Of a DNA stretch of 64,000 nt, positions 1 to 9,733 are shown one piece after another (positions within the stretch are counted from its first letter, which is position 1; every line of letters begins with the position of its first letter). The position numbers and the translations under genes were made by a program. Where the stretch lies: contig JAILZP010000006.1 of the NCBI GenBank assembly GCA_023512435.1, positions 1-64,000 of the forward strand, given 5' to 3'. Origin of the DNA: Peptococcaceae bacterium. Lineage in GTDB: Bacteria > Bacillota > Desulfotomaculia > Desulfotomaculales > Desulfocucumaceae. Under the pieces are notes generated by a model. That model was given only the letters and a program-made list of their open reading frames with translations. It made no database searches and was not told where the DNA came from.

Positions 1-1535
<1,535 letters not shown>

Positions 1536-1563
1536 AACAGGTGCAAACTTATTTTAAACCGGA

Positions 1564-2142
1564 TCACAGGACGTTATAGCCGAACCGCGCGAGCATTTCA
1601 GCCAGCCTGGCCAGCGGAAGGCCCACCACGTTGGTGTAACAGCCCTCCAGCCCCCGCACGAAAACGGCGGCCCGTCCCTGCACAGCATAGGCCCCGGCCT
1701 TGTCCATGGGCTCGCCGGTGGCCACATAGCGCCGGATCTCATCTTCTGCCAGGGGCCTGAAGTGCACCCTGGTCTTTTCGTGCCCGGTCAGGACCTTTCC
1801 GGCGGCGGCGTCCACCAGGGCCACGCCGGTATAGACCTCGTGAACGTCCCCCTGCAGCTTCAAAAGCATCGCCACCGCTTCTTCCCCGCCGGAAGGCTTG
1901 CCCAGCACCTGCCCGCGCCAGACAACCACGGTGTCGGCCCCGATCACGATCCCGTCCTCCAGCGTCCTGGCGGCCGCCACGGCCTTGCGCACGGCCAGCA
2001 GCTCAACCAGCTCGCAGGGCTCAAGGCCCGGCGGCGGGGTTTCGTCCACCGGGCGGACCAGGGTCCGGAAGCCGAGGCCCAGTTGTTTCAACAGTTCCTG
2101 CCGGCGGGGCGACGATGAGGCGAGGATGAGTTCCTTCTTCAT
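1564..2142 (-). CDS. maf: Maf-like nucleoside triphosphate pyrophosphatase
   Basis: Maf family house-cleaning pyrophosphatase that hydrolyses non-canonical or modified nucleotides (dTTP/UTP or m7GTP type). The N-terminus LILASSSPRRQELLKQLG carries the family S-S-P-R-R-x-E-L-L signature. Downstream, IVIGADTVVVWRGQVLGKP and the Glu/Lys/Asp-bearing segment EPMDKAGAYAVQGRAAVFV complete the active site. At 192 residues it is full length. It starts 4 bases after the DUF4321 stop and is followed 28 bases later by radC, so one transcript is likely. Confidence 0.95.
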   Translation of the reverse strand: MKKELILASSSPRRQELLKQLGLGFRTLVRPVDETPPPGLEPCELVELLAVRKAVAAARTLEDGIVIGADTVVVWRGQVLGKPSGGEEAVAMLLKLQGDVHEVYTGVALVDAAAGKVLTGHEKTRVHFRPLAEDEIRRYVATGEPMDKAGAYAVQGRAAVFVRGLEGCYTNVVGLPLARLAEMLARFGYNVL

Positions 2143-2146
2143 CAGA

Positions 2147-2404
2147 TCACACCCGGCGGTAGATCAGGTAACCCAGGATAAAGCCCAGGGCGGTGAGGGG
2201 CCCTAAGGCGAAGGTAAAGCCGAAGGTCAGGTTGAAAAAATGCAGGTCCAGGGTTGAAGGCTGCAGGCCGATGGTGGAAGTGGACTTCAGCCATGGAATG
2301 GCCGGGGCCAGGGCGTTGCCCGCGGCGCTGCCGGCGAGGCCGCCCACCAGCAGGAGAAGAACCAGCACCCACACGTTTCCGTTGCTTTTAAAATTTTTGG
2401 CCAT
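2147..2404 (-). CDS. DUF4321 small membrane protein
   Basis: 85-residue protein with two hydrophobic helices: VWVLVLLLLVGGLAGSAAG near residues 11-29, and a second around 58-80 ending GFILGYLIYRRV. It resembles the DUF4321 proteins found immediately upstream of maf in many clostridia; no function is established. The start ATG at 2404 has a good GGAGG about 7 bases upstream. It is the first gene of the group leading to mreB and sits behind a good SigA-type promoter. Confidence 0.8.
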   Translation of the reverse strand: MAKNFKSNGNVWVLVLLLLVGGLAGSAAGNALAPAIPWLKSTSTIGLQPSTLDLHFFNLTFGFTFALGPLTALGFILGYLIYRRV

Positions 2405-2459
2405 GGTTATCCTCCGGATCGGAAAAAGGTCCTGACAGCAAAAGCTATGCTACTCTAAC

Positions 2460-2488
2460 AGTTTATCATTTCAAATATTTTATGACAA
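2460..2488 (-). promoter_or_regulatory. SigA-type promoter for the DUF4321-maf-radC-mreB group
   Basis: On the minus strand, TTGTCA (2483-2488) is followed after exactly 17 bases by TAAACT (2460-2465), about 55 bases ahead of the DUF4321 start codon. Confidence 0.55.
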
Positions 2489-2546
2489 GCTGTGGAGATA
2501 ATTTTAAAATTTTGACACAAAGCGCAGAACAGTCATTTAATGGCAT

Positions 2547-2570
2547 AAAAAAAAGGGGCCTGATCCCCCA
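2547..2570 (-). terminator. Intrinsic terminator after rex
   Basis: On the minus strand a short G4/C4 hairpin (GGGGGATCAGGCCCC) is followed by eight T. It lies just 3' of the rex stop codon. A T run on the other side makes it potentially bidirectional. Confidence 0.7.
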
Positions 2571-2588
2571 AAAAAACAGAAGCGATCT

Positions 2589-3236
2589 TTATTCTTCGCT
2601 CTCGTAGGTACCCCTGTACTTCAGGTTGAACGTGAGCACCTCCAGCGACACCGACAGGTCCACGTTCCTGATCATGACGTCCTCCGGCACGTTCAGGGCG
2701 ATGGGAGCGAAGTTCAGAATGGCCTTCAGGTGGTTGCGCACCATCAGGTCGGCCACTTCCTGGGCCGCCCTGGTTGGGACGGCGATGATGCCGATCCTTA
2801 TACCGCGCTGTTTGATGACTTGCGGCATTTCTTCCAGGGGCTGTACCGTCAGGTCCTCGATCCGCTTGCCGATCTTGGTCAGGTCGTTGTCGAACACCCC
2901 CACGATGGCAAAGCCCCGCTCCCGGAAGTTGCGGTAGGTGCAGAGGGCGGTGCCCAGGTTCCCCGCCCCGGCCAGGGCCATCGGCCAGGGCTGGGTGAGG
3001 TTGAGGATTTTCATGGTGTAGTGCATCAGGTCCTTGACGTTGTAGCCCACGCCCCGGGTGCCGAATTCCCCGAAATAGGCCAGGTCCTTCCTCACCTGGG
3101 CCGGTGAAACACCGACCCCCTCCGCTATCTCCCCGGACGACACCGACGTCACGCCGTTGCGATCAAGTCTTTCCAGGAACCTTGAGTAAATCGACAGCCT
3201 GGTTACCGTGGCCTCCGGGACCCTTAGAGTTTTCAA
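2589..3236 (-). CDS. rex: Redox-sensing transcriptional repressor Rex
   Basis: Rex senses the NADH/NAD+ ratio and represses fermentation and respiratory genes when NADH is low. The 215-residue frame has an N-terminal winged helix ([23 protein letters not shown], residues 36-58, with the family motif Q-V-R-K-D-L) and a Rossmann domain starting at [12 protein letters not shown] near residue 88. The start is TTG at 3236, supported by AAGGAGG about 10 bases upstream. It is monocistronic with its own terminator. Targets cannot be read here; the redox enzymes in this window (nuoEF, AORs) are reasonable candidates by inference only. Confidence 0.96.
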   Translation of the reverse strand: MKTLRVPEATVTRLSIYSRFLERLDRNGVTSVSSGEIAEGVGVSPAQVRKDLAYFGEFGTRGVGYNVKDLMHYTMKILNLTQPWPMALAGAGNLGTALCTYRNFRERGFAIVGVFDNDLTKIGKRIEDLTVQPLEEMPQVIKQRGIRIGIIAVPTRAAQEVADLMVRNHLKAILNFAPIALNVPEDVMIRNVDLSVSLEVLTFNLKYRGTYESEE

Positions 3237-3458
3237 AAAAGCCCCGCCTCCTTAACAGCTACCGCCTAAAGTTATATATTTCACATATTTTATATTTTAT
3301 ACCATCCGTTCAGATCATGTCAAACCGCTTTTCGCAAATGCCTTTTACTTATTATTGTCGCGCTGAAGACAATTTCTTAACATTAATAGGTATACCATTA
3401 ACACTTCATCAGGTCAATAAAATTCCTCCAATTGCCAAAAATCGATACTGAAATGCCT

Positions 3459-4562
3459 TCACCCGCTCTTAAATCTTCGAATCAGCCCTTTAAGGCGGCC
3501 GGCGGCGGCCGCGGCGATACGCAGCACGTCCAGGTTGGTGTTGTAGATGGCCTGTTTCAGCCCTGGCACGGAAATGATGCCCAGCAGCATATCGTAATCG
3601 TCGTTTTTGGCCTTGTTGATCATTTCCCTGAAAACAAGGGAGTGCTCAGTATCCTTCTTTAACTGGGCCAGCAGGTCCTCGTACCTCCGCCCGGTGGCGA
3701 CGGCCCTTCCGGCGAGGGTGCCGCTCTTCGCCGCCGGAATCAGTCCGAACCCGAGGAAAGGCTCCTGGAACCCCCCGGCTACGCCGGCAAAAAGAATGTT
3801 TCCCACCTGGTGCGGGTACACGAACCCGGCGTTGTGCTCCACCACCACCTCGCTGACCTGCTCAAACGGGTGCTGCTCGATTTCCCAGAAAAGCTTCCAG
3901 TGCCGCCTGGCCTCCTCCACCGAACTGTCCGGCACCACCAGGCCCAGGAAGGCCCTTTTTTCCCAAAACGGGGCCAGGTAGGCGTAGGAAGTCCTGCTGT
4001 ACCGCGTGTCCACCCACATGACCAGCTCCTCCGGGTCGAACTTGCCGACGACGCTGCCCCCCACCACCTTGGTCCGGATCACAGGCGACCAGATCCCCTC
4101 CGTCCGGCCGGCGTCGTAGCTGCCGTTGGCCACCACCACGTAGTCAAACTTTTTGGACAGATCCAGGTAGTCCGCCCTGGTGTCGGCGGTGATTCCCGAC
4201 TTTATTTTGGCGAACAGCTGCGATTCCACCGAGTCCCGGGCCTGGCCGCGCAAAAACAAGTATCCCAGGTTCCCCTTCACGGTCACTTTTTTCCGGAAGG
4301 ACTTCATGGTGATCTTTTTTATCCTGGAGATGGGGCGCAGTTCCAGTCGAAACTCTTCCCTCAGCTGGGCCAGGGGGTCGTAAGGCCTGCTGTATAGCCG
4401 GAGCACCGCCGCGCAGTGTTCAAACAGTTCCCCCGGCCTGGGCCTCTGCTCGAAAACCACCGGCGACAGCCCGTGTCTTTCCAGTTCGACGGCGCAGGAC
4501 AGTCCGGCCACCCCCGCTCCTATTACGGCCACCTTCAGCTTTTTTTTCTCAAGTCCGCCCAT
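3459..4562 (-). CDS. FAD-dependent oxidoreductase, geranylgeranyl-reductase-like
   Basis: Flavoprotein of the GR2/lycopene-cyclase-like monooxygenase superfamily. An N-terminal Rossmann motif VAVIGAGVAGLSCAVELERHG binds the ADP part of FAD, and a second FAD contact appears at ILFAGVAGGFQEPFLGFGL (about residue 268). The C-terminal 80 residues are helical. ATG at 4562 is preferred over GTG at 4571 because AAGGA lies 9 bases before it. The substrate is unknown; relatives reduce isoprenoid double bonds or hydroxylate aromatics. No operon partner is present on this strand. Confidence 0.75.
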   Translation of the reverse strand: MGGLEKKKLKVAVIGAGVAGLSCAVELERHGLSPVVFEQRPRPGELFEHCAAVLRLYSRPYDPLAQLREEFRLELRPISRIKKITMKSFRKKVTVKGNLGYLFLRGQARDSVESQLFAKIKSGITADTRADYLDLSKKFDYVVVANGSYDAGRTEGIWSPVIRTKVVGGSVVGKFDPEELVMWVDTRYSRTSYAYLAPFWEKRAFLGLVVPDSSVEEARRHWKLFWEIEQHPFEQVSEVVVEHNAGFVYPHQVGNILFAGVAGGFQEPFLGFGLIPAAKSGTLAGRAVATGRRYEDLLAQLKKDTEHSLVFREMINKAKNDDYDMLLGIISVPGLKQAIYNTNLDVLRIAAAAAGRLKGLIRRFKSG

Positions 4563-4649
4563 TTCCCGCACATCCTTCGCCGGACGGTTTCCGGTATATG
4601 TATCCGTTTCCGGGGAAAACTAAAAAAAATTGAAGGGATTGGTTGTGCC

Positions 4650-4856
4650 GTGTCGGCCCTGAACGACAGGGAGTTTTTGACCTACGCCTTTAAAGAGGCC
4701 CTGTCCCGGGAGAAGCACCTGTTCGTCAAGCTGAAGTCTGTCTGCCGGTCCACCGGGGACAGGCGGGTGAGGGATCTCTGCGCCGGGGTCATGGCCTCCT
4801 GCCGCAGCCGGATCAACATACTGCAAAGGGAAATGAAAAACTTCAGCCTGAAATAG
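4650..4856 (+). CDS. Small helical protein, ferritin-like helix pair, unknown function
   Basis: A 68-residue frame opening with GTG at 4650 (VSALNDREFLTYAFKEALSR...). It is predicted to be all helix with charged amphipathic stretches and two cysteines (LKSVC and RDLCAGVMASC). It starts about 80 bases from the divergent flavoprotein and is followed 12 bases later by a second small frame of like character. The spacing and good ribosome site of the next gene suggest a two-gene unit. I do not recognise the family; the pattern recalls half of a ferritin-like four-helix bundle. Confidence 0.5.
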   Translation: MSALNDREFLTYAFKEALSREKHLFVKLKSVCRSTGDRRVRDLCAGVMASCRSRINILQREMKNFSLK

Positions 4857-4868
4857 GAGTGACGTTTT

Positions 4869-5099
4869 TTGCAAACCAGGGACTTGCTGTACGATCTCCT
4901 GCAGGACAAAATCCGCGGGCAGATTTTTTACAACGAATTGATGATCCGCATGGTCAACCCCCTGGCCCGGGACCTCTTCAGGACTTTCCGGGACGAGGAC
5001 GAAAGGCAGGCGCTGGCCGTTTTAAAGCAGTTCCTGGCCGTTGAGTCAAAACCCGCGATTCTGAAGGCTTTCTTGCCGGCAAGGAAACCCCTTGACTGA
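4869..5099 (+). CDS. Small helical protein, ferritin-like helix pair, unknown function
   Basis: 76 residues from TTG at 4869, with AGGAG 9 bases upstream. The sequence (LLYDLLQDKIRGQIFYNELMIRMVN...) is two or three amphipathic helices with a Glu-rich DEDERQ turn, as in a rubrerythrin or coat-protein-F-like half bundle. It follows the previous small gene by 12 bases. It lies 230 bases before the ger operon, so a sporulation role is possible but not shown. Confidence 0.55.
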   Translation: MQTRDLLYDLLQDKIRGQIFYNELMIRMVNPLARDLFRTFRDEDERQALAVLKQFLAVESKPAILKAFLPARKPLD

Positions 5100-5331
5100 G
5101 GCTCCCTTTCGCCTCCCCGTCCCCTCCCCGCAATCCACCGCCAGGCAGTTCAGGATAAAGACCGACGCATTATTTATTATTTCCGGCGTTCTCTTTTTTA
5201 AAATGTCCGGTCCCCGCTGATTAGCATTGCTGCATATTTATAGCAATTCCGGTAAAAATAAGGCTGAAGCCCGCCTACCGACCGGCGGAATTTAAAGCGA
5301 AAAAAAGGTTTCACGGTATAAGGAGTTCAAG

Positions 5332-7149
5332 TTGAAGAACATATTGAAAAACCTGGTCAAAATTATCTCGTACCAGCCAAACCCTGACCGGGAGAGCTTT
5401 GTCCTCAGGGAAAACGAGTACGACCGGAAGGCCATGCAGTCCGGAAAGAAAGATGAAGGACGGGACTCCGGGCGGCCGGGCGCAAGCGGCGGAAACGGCG
5501 ATCAGCCGCCGGGGGCGGACGATCCCGGAAGCGGCCCGGCCGTTCAACCCGGCGTTTCCCGGAGGCGCCCCCTGCGAAAAGCGGCAAAAGCCGGACAAAA
5601 GAAAGACCCGGACCCGGAGGACGGCGAAGGAAGGGTCAGTTCCAGGCTGGACCGGAACCGCAAAAAAATAGAGGAGATATACGGGCTGCCGGCCAACCGG
5701 GATATTGTCCTGAGGGAGTTCACCCTGGGGACCGATCCCCCCCTGAAGGCCTTCATGGTCTACATAGACGGCCTGGCGGACAGGGCGACCCAGGTCAGGC
5801 TGCTGCAGGACCTGATGATTTTCGCCGGGGTGCCCGGCCCGGGGGCCGGGAAATCAGCGTCCCTGATCATGAAAAAAATGCTCCCCGGCAGCCAGGTGAA
5901 GCTTGCGGAAACCTTTGAAGAAGTGGTCTACGCCGTCAATTACGGCGACACCGCCTTTTTTTTCGACGGGTCCGGATCGGCCCTGGTGGTGGAAACCAAG
6001 GGCTGGGACAAGCGGGCGGTGGGCCGGCCGGAGACCGAGCAGACCGTCACCGGCCCCCAGGAAGCCTTTGTGGAAAACCTGCGGTCCAACACCGCCCTGA
6101 TCCGCAGGATCGTCCGGTCGGAAAAGCTCTATACCGAATTTTTCCAGGTCGGCACCCGGATCAAGTCCGACGCGGCCGTGATGTACCTCAAGGACCTGGC
6201 CAACCCGGACCTGGTGGCCGAGGTGAAGCGCCGCATTTCCGGCGTGAAGGCCGACTTCGTCACCGACGTGGGGATGCTGGAGCAGTACATCGAGGACAAC
6301 CCTTACAATTTAAACCCTCAGACCATGATTACGGAAAAGCCGGACCGGGTGGCCGCGGCCCTGGCCGAGGGCAGGGTGGCGGTACTGCTCAGCGGAAGCC
6401 CGTTCTCCCTGGTGGTGCCGGTATCCATGTACACCCAGCTGCACACCGGGGAGGAGACCTACCTGCGCTGGCAGTACGGCACCTTCCTCCGGCTGATCAG
6501 GAACTTTTCATTCTACCTGGCCCTGCTTCTTCCGGGAATATACCTTTCGGTTTCGCTCTACCACCAGGAGATGGTCCCCACCGAGCTTTTGCTGGCCATC
6601 GCCGGCAACCGGGAAAGGGTTCCCTTCCCCACCATAATCGAAATGCTGCTGATGGAGTTCTCCTTCGAGCTGGTGCGGGAGGCCGGACTGCGCATCCCGG
6701 GCATCATCGGGTCCACCATCGGCATAGTGGGCGCCCTGATCCTGGGCCAGGCGGCGGTGCAGGCCAACATCGTCAGCCCCATCCTGGTGGTCCTGGTGGC
6801 GGTCACCGGGCTGGCCTCCTTTTCCATTCCCAGCTTCTCCCTGGCTTTCTCGGTGCGCATCTACCGCTTTTTCTACATCTTGATGGGGGCGCTTCTGGGC
6901 TTTTACGGGATCACCATCGGCCTGTTCATGCAGATCCTGCTGACGGCCAACCTCAAGTCCTTCGGCATGCCCTACCTGGCCCCCTCCGGCCCCCGCACCC
7001 ACCCGGGGCTGGACGTGATCTACAGGCTGCCCCTTTTCCTGCAGCGGCGCAGGCCGGACCCGCTCAACCCCCTGGACGACGTGAGGGCCTCCGGGGACCC
7101 CCGGGGCTGGGTGGACGGAAAGGAGGGCGGCCATGAAGGACAGGGGTAA
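5332..7149 (+). CDS. gerKA: Spore germination receptor A-subunit (GerKA/GerAA family)
   Basis: A-subunit of a nutrient germinant receptor in the spore inner membrane. The conserved core begins at NRDIVLREFTLGTDPPLKAFMVYIDGLAD (about residue 123). The C-terminal half has 5-6 membrane helices (e.g. FSFYLALLLPGIYLSVSLY, IVSPILVVLVAVTGLASFSI). At 605 residues it is longer than typical because residues about 30-110 are a Gly/Pro/Asp/Arg-rich, probably disordered stretch. TTG at 5332 has AGGAG 8 bases upstream. It overlaps gerKB by 17 bases. Expression in the forespore is expected, but no clear SigG promoter was found. Confidence 0.95.
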   Translation: MKNILKNLVKIISYQPNPDRESFVLRENEYDRKAMQSGKKDEGRDSGRPGASGGNGDQPPGADDPGSGPAVQPGVSRRRPLRKAAKAGQKKDPDPEDGEGRVSSRLDRNRKKIEEIYGLPANRDIVLREFTLGTDPPLKAFMVYIDGLADRATQVRLLQDLMIFAGVPGPGAGKSASLIMKKMLPGSQVKLAETFEEVVYAVNYGDTAFFFDGSGSALVVETKGWDKRAVGRPETEQTVTGPQEAFVENLRSNTALIRRIVRSEKLYTEFFQVGTRIKSDAAVMYLKDLANPDLVAEVKRRISGVKADFVTDVGMLEQYIEDNPYNLNPQTMITEKPDRVAAALAEGRVAVLLSGSPFSLVVPVSMYTQLHTGEETYLRWQYGTFLRLIRNFSFYLALLLPGIYLSVSLYHQEMVPTELLLAIAGNRERVPFPTIIEMLLMEFSFELVREAGLRIPGIIGSTIGIVGALILGQAAVQANIVSPILVVLVAVTGLASFSIPSFSLAFSVRIYRFFYILMGALLGFYGITIGLFMQILLTANLKSFGMPYLAPSGPRTHPGLDVIYRLPLFLQRRRPDPLNPLDDVRASGDPRGWVDGKEGGHEGQG

Positions 7150-8233
7150 ATTCGGCCAGGCCGAGGCGGTGGTGATGCTCACCATGTCCGGCATGGCCAG
7201 GATATTCCTGCCCTTTCCCAGGCACCTGGCGGAGACGGCCGGCGAGGCCGCCTGGATCTCCTCCCTGGCCGGCCTGGCCCTGGCCATGGGCCAGGTGTAC
7301 CTGCTGCACCTGGTGTTGAAACCCTACCCGGAGGGAAACATCGTCGACGTCACCACCGGGGCCCTGGGCAGGGTTGCCGGCACCGCCGCCTGTTTGATCT
7401 ACGTTTCTTTTTTCATCGCGGTGGCGGCGGTGTTCACCAGGACCTTCAGCGAAGCCCTCCTGGTCACGGCCCTGCCCCGCACCCCCATCAGCGTGGTCAG
7501 CACGGGCTATGTCGCCATGGCCCTTCTCGGCGCCTACATGGGCCTGGAGGCCATGGCCCGGTCAGCCAGGGTGACCTACCCCTTCGTGGTGGCGGGCATG
7601 GGGATCCTTCTTTTCAGCCTCGTCCCCCTCTGGGACTTCACCGGAATATTTCCCCTGCTGGGCACCGGCCCGGCCGGTGTTTTCGTGAAAGGCGGAATTC
7701 TTGCCGGCGGGATGACCGAAATACTGCTGGCCGCGGTGATCGTGCAGTCCTTTCACGGGCCGGGCGCGTTCGGAAGGGTGGTTTCCCGGGCCATGCTGAT
7801 GAGCTTCGCTTACCTGGCACTGCTTGAATTGATTTTATTGATGACCGATTCCGCGGACGTCGCCCGGGAATACACCCTGCCCTTTTACAGCCTGAGCCGC
7901 CTGATCCACCTGGGCCGCTACTTCCAGCGGATCGAGTCCATTTTCATCATCATCTGGGGCTATATAGGCATGGTCAAGATTGTCCTGGCCCTCTACGCCG
8001 CGGCCAGCGTTTTTGCCGGCGCCTTCAGGCTCCCGGACCAAAGGCCCCTGATCTGGCCCCTGGCCCTGATCATCTTCACGGCCAGCCTTTTGCCGCCCGA
8101 TTTGCCCACCACCGTGAAGATCGAATCGGTTTACATCAGGCACCTGGCCTGGCTGCCCGCGGTGTTTTTGCCGGCCGCCGTGCTGGCCGCCGACCGGATC
8201 AGGGCGCGGAGGAGGAAGAATGAGGGGAGCTAA
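7133..8233 (+). CDS. gerKB: Spore germination receptor B-subunit (amino-acid-permease-like)
   Basis: 366-residue integral membrane protein of the GerAB/APC-permease superfamily, thought to bind the germinant. About ten hydrophobic helices are visible, from AVVMLTMSGMARIFLPF near the N-terminus to HLAWLPAVFLPAAVLAADRI at the end. The start ATG has AAGGAGG just upstream, inside the end of gerKA. It overlaps gerKC by 14 bases, so the three are translationally coupled. Confidence 0.95.
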   Translation: MKDRGKFGQAEAVVMLTMSGMARIFLPFPRHLAETAGEAAWISSLAGLALAMGQVYLLHLVLKPYPEGNIVDVTTGALGRVAGTAACLIYVSFFIAVAAVFTRTFSEALLVTALPRTPISVVSTGYVAMALLGAYMGLEAMARSARVTYPFVVAGMGILLFSLVPLWDFTGIFPLLGTGPAGVFVKGGILAGGMTEILLAAVIVQSFHGPGAFGRVVSRAMLMSFAYLALLELILLMTDSADVAREYTLPFYSLSRLIHLGRYFQRIESIFIIIWGYIGMVKIVLALYAAASVFAGAFRLPDQRPLIWPLALIIFTASLLPPDLPTTVKIESVYIRHLAWLPAVFLPAAVLAADRIRARRRKNEGS

Positions 8234-9461
8234 GATATTTTTTTCCCTGGTTGTTCCACTGATCTTGGCCGGCTGCTGGGGCAGCCGGGAGACCGACGAG
8301 ATCGCCTACGTCCTGGCCATGGGCTTTGACAAGGGTCCCGGCAAAAACATCATTGTCACCTTCCAGATCGCCAACCCCAAGAGCATAGCCGGCACGGCCA
8401 CCGGAGGCGGGACCGGCGGCGGGGGCGCCGCGGCCAGGCCGCTGCTGAACATAAGCACCATCGCCCCCCTGCCCATCGGGGCCTTCAACCTGGTCAACAC
8501 CGAGCGCGGCCGGGAAATATCCCTTCTGCACGCGACGGCCTATGTTTTTTCCGAGGAACTGGCCAGGGAAGGACTGCACGACTACATCGTCCCCTTGCAG
8601 CGCTACCGGGAGACCAGGGGGACGGCCTACGTATTCGTCTGCCGGGGAAAGGCCCGGGACTTCCTGGATAAAAACCAGCCCGTTCTCGAGCTGAGCCCGT
8701 CCAAGCAGTACGAACTGCTCACCAAGGTCAACAGGCTTCACGCCCTGTCTCCGGTGGTCCGGTTCCACGATTTTTACAACAGCATCATTTCCCCGGCCAA
8801 AGAGGCGGTGGCTCCCCTGGTGGCGGTCGGCGCCGGGCTGGAAACCGGCAGGCCGCCCGGGCCGGGAAAGCTGGGGGACTACCTGGCCGGGGACCTGCCC
8901 TCCAACAAGGGGGAGCCCCAATTCATCGGCGCGGCAGTGTTCCGGAGGGACAAGATGGTGGGAACGCTGACCGGGGACGAAACCAGGTACCTGAACATGA
9001 TCACCGGCAACATGGACCGGGGGTTTCTGATTGTCGACGACCCGCTGGCGCCCGGCAAACCCCTGGGCCTGACCCTGATCCAGGCCAGGAGGCCCACCGT
9101 CAGGGTCGGCCTGAATGAAGAAACACCCGCACTGAAAGTTGACCTCTACCTTGAGCCGGAGATAGTGGGCGTGTCCAGCGACATCAACTACGAAGATCCC
9201 CGCCTGAAAACCGTGCTGGAGAAAGAACTGGCGGAACTGGTGGAAAGCCGCTGCCGGGAATTGATCACCCGGACCCAGCAGGAGTTCCGTTCGGACATAT
9301 TCGGGTTCGGCAGGCACGCCAGGACCAAGTTCCTGACCCGGGACCGGTGGATGGAGTTCCGGTGGGATGAAGCCTACCCCCTGGCCCGGGCGGACATCAA
9401 CGTACACGTCAAGATCAGGCGCACCGGCCTGATTCTGAAGCCCCATAAAGTTCACAGGTAA
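8220..9461 (+). CDS. gerKC: Spore germination receptor C-subunit, lipoprotein
   Basis: 413-residue GerAC-family lipoprotein. The signal peptide ends in the lipobox LAGC (Cys at residue 19), followed by the family start WGSRETDEIAYVLAMGFDK. The C-terminal domain has the conserved region DINYEDPRLKTVLEKELAELVE. It has a good GGAGG before ATG. A glycine-rich loop near residues 62-70 (GGGTGGGG) is unusual. Third gene of the receptor operon. Confidence 0.95.
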   Translation: MRGAKIFFSLVVPLILAGCWGSRETDEIAYVLAMGFDKGPGKNIIVTFQIANPKSIAGTATGGGTGGGGAAARPLLNISTIAPLPIGAFNLVNTERGREISLLHATAYVFSEELAREGLHDYIVPLQRYRETRGTAYVFVCRGKARDFLDKNQPVLELSPSKQYELLTKVNRLHALSPVVRFHDFYNSIISPAKEAVAPLVAVGAGLETGRPPGPGKLGDYLAGDLPSNKGEPQFIGAAVFRRDKMVGTLTGDETRYLNMITGNMDRGFLIVDDPLAPGKPLGLTLIQARRPTVRVGLNEETPALKVDLYLEPEIVGVSSDINYEDPRLKTVLEKELAELVESRCRELITRTQQEFRSDIFGFGRHARTKFLTRDRWMEFRWDEAYPLARADINVHVKIRRTGLILKPHKVHR

Positions 9462-9479
9462 AACCGGGGGTGAACCAAA

Positions 9480-9650
9480 ATGAAGTGGGTGTTGGCCATA
9501 TTCCCCGTCATCATTTCCTACTACACGGCAACCTACGGCCTCTGGGCCTGGCGCAGCGGCAACCGGTCCGGCGGGGCCGGGGTGTTCTTCCTGGCCGCCT
9601 TCAACCTGGCCCTGGCGATGTACGCCATTTTCATCAGGACCGGCTTTTAG
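9480..9650 (+). CDS. Small two-helix membrane protein, probable receptor D-subunit
   Basis: A 56-residue frame that starts 18 bases after gerKC: MKWVLAIFPVIISYYTATYG, a short polar loop WRSGNRSGG, then a second hydrophobic helix (VFFLAAFNLALAMYAIFI). In Bacillus, D genes of about 55-75 codons coding two-helix membrane proteins lie in or beside germinant receptor operons and modulate germination. Size, topology and position all fit. GGGGTGA about 9 bases before ATG could serve as ribosome site. Translation and function are inferred. Confidence 0.7.
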   Translation: MKWVLAIFPVIISYYTATYGLWAWRSGNRSGGAGVFFLAAFNLALAMYAIFIRTGF

Positions 9651-9727
9651 CGGGAATTGGGAATTGGGAATCGGGAGTCGGGGATTGGGGATTGGGGGTT
9701 GGGGGTTGGAGTTTGGGGTTGAGGATG
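9651..9727 (+). repeat. G-rich heptad tandem repeat (family A), G-quadruplex-prone
   Basis: About eleven imperfect 7-base units drifting from GGGAATT through GGGAGTC and GGGGATT to GGGGGTT. GGG runs separated by four bases recur, meeting the usual G-quadruplex pattern on the plus strand. It begins directly after the stop of the small ger membrane protein and ends at the convergent ZIP gene. Confidence 0.9.
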
Positions 9728-9733
9728 ATTGTT

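Noticed and set aside
3380-3410. GGTATACC palindrome upstream of rex as a Rex operator
   Set aside because: The 8-base core is perfect, but it does not match the TTGTGAAnnnnnnTTCACAA-type Rex site and lies about 150 bases from the start codon.
9651-9727. Heptad arrays considered as CRISPR
   Set aside because: Units are 7 bases with no unique spacers and no cas genes; they are tandem repeats.
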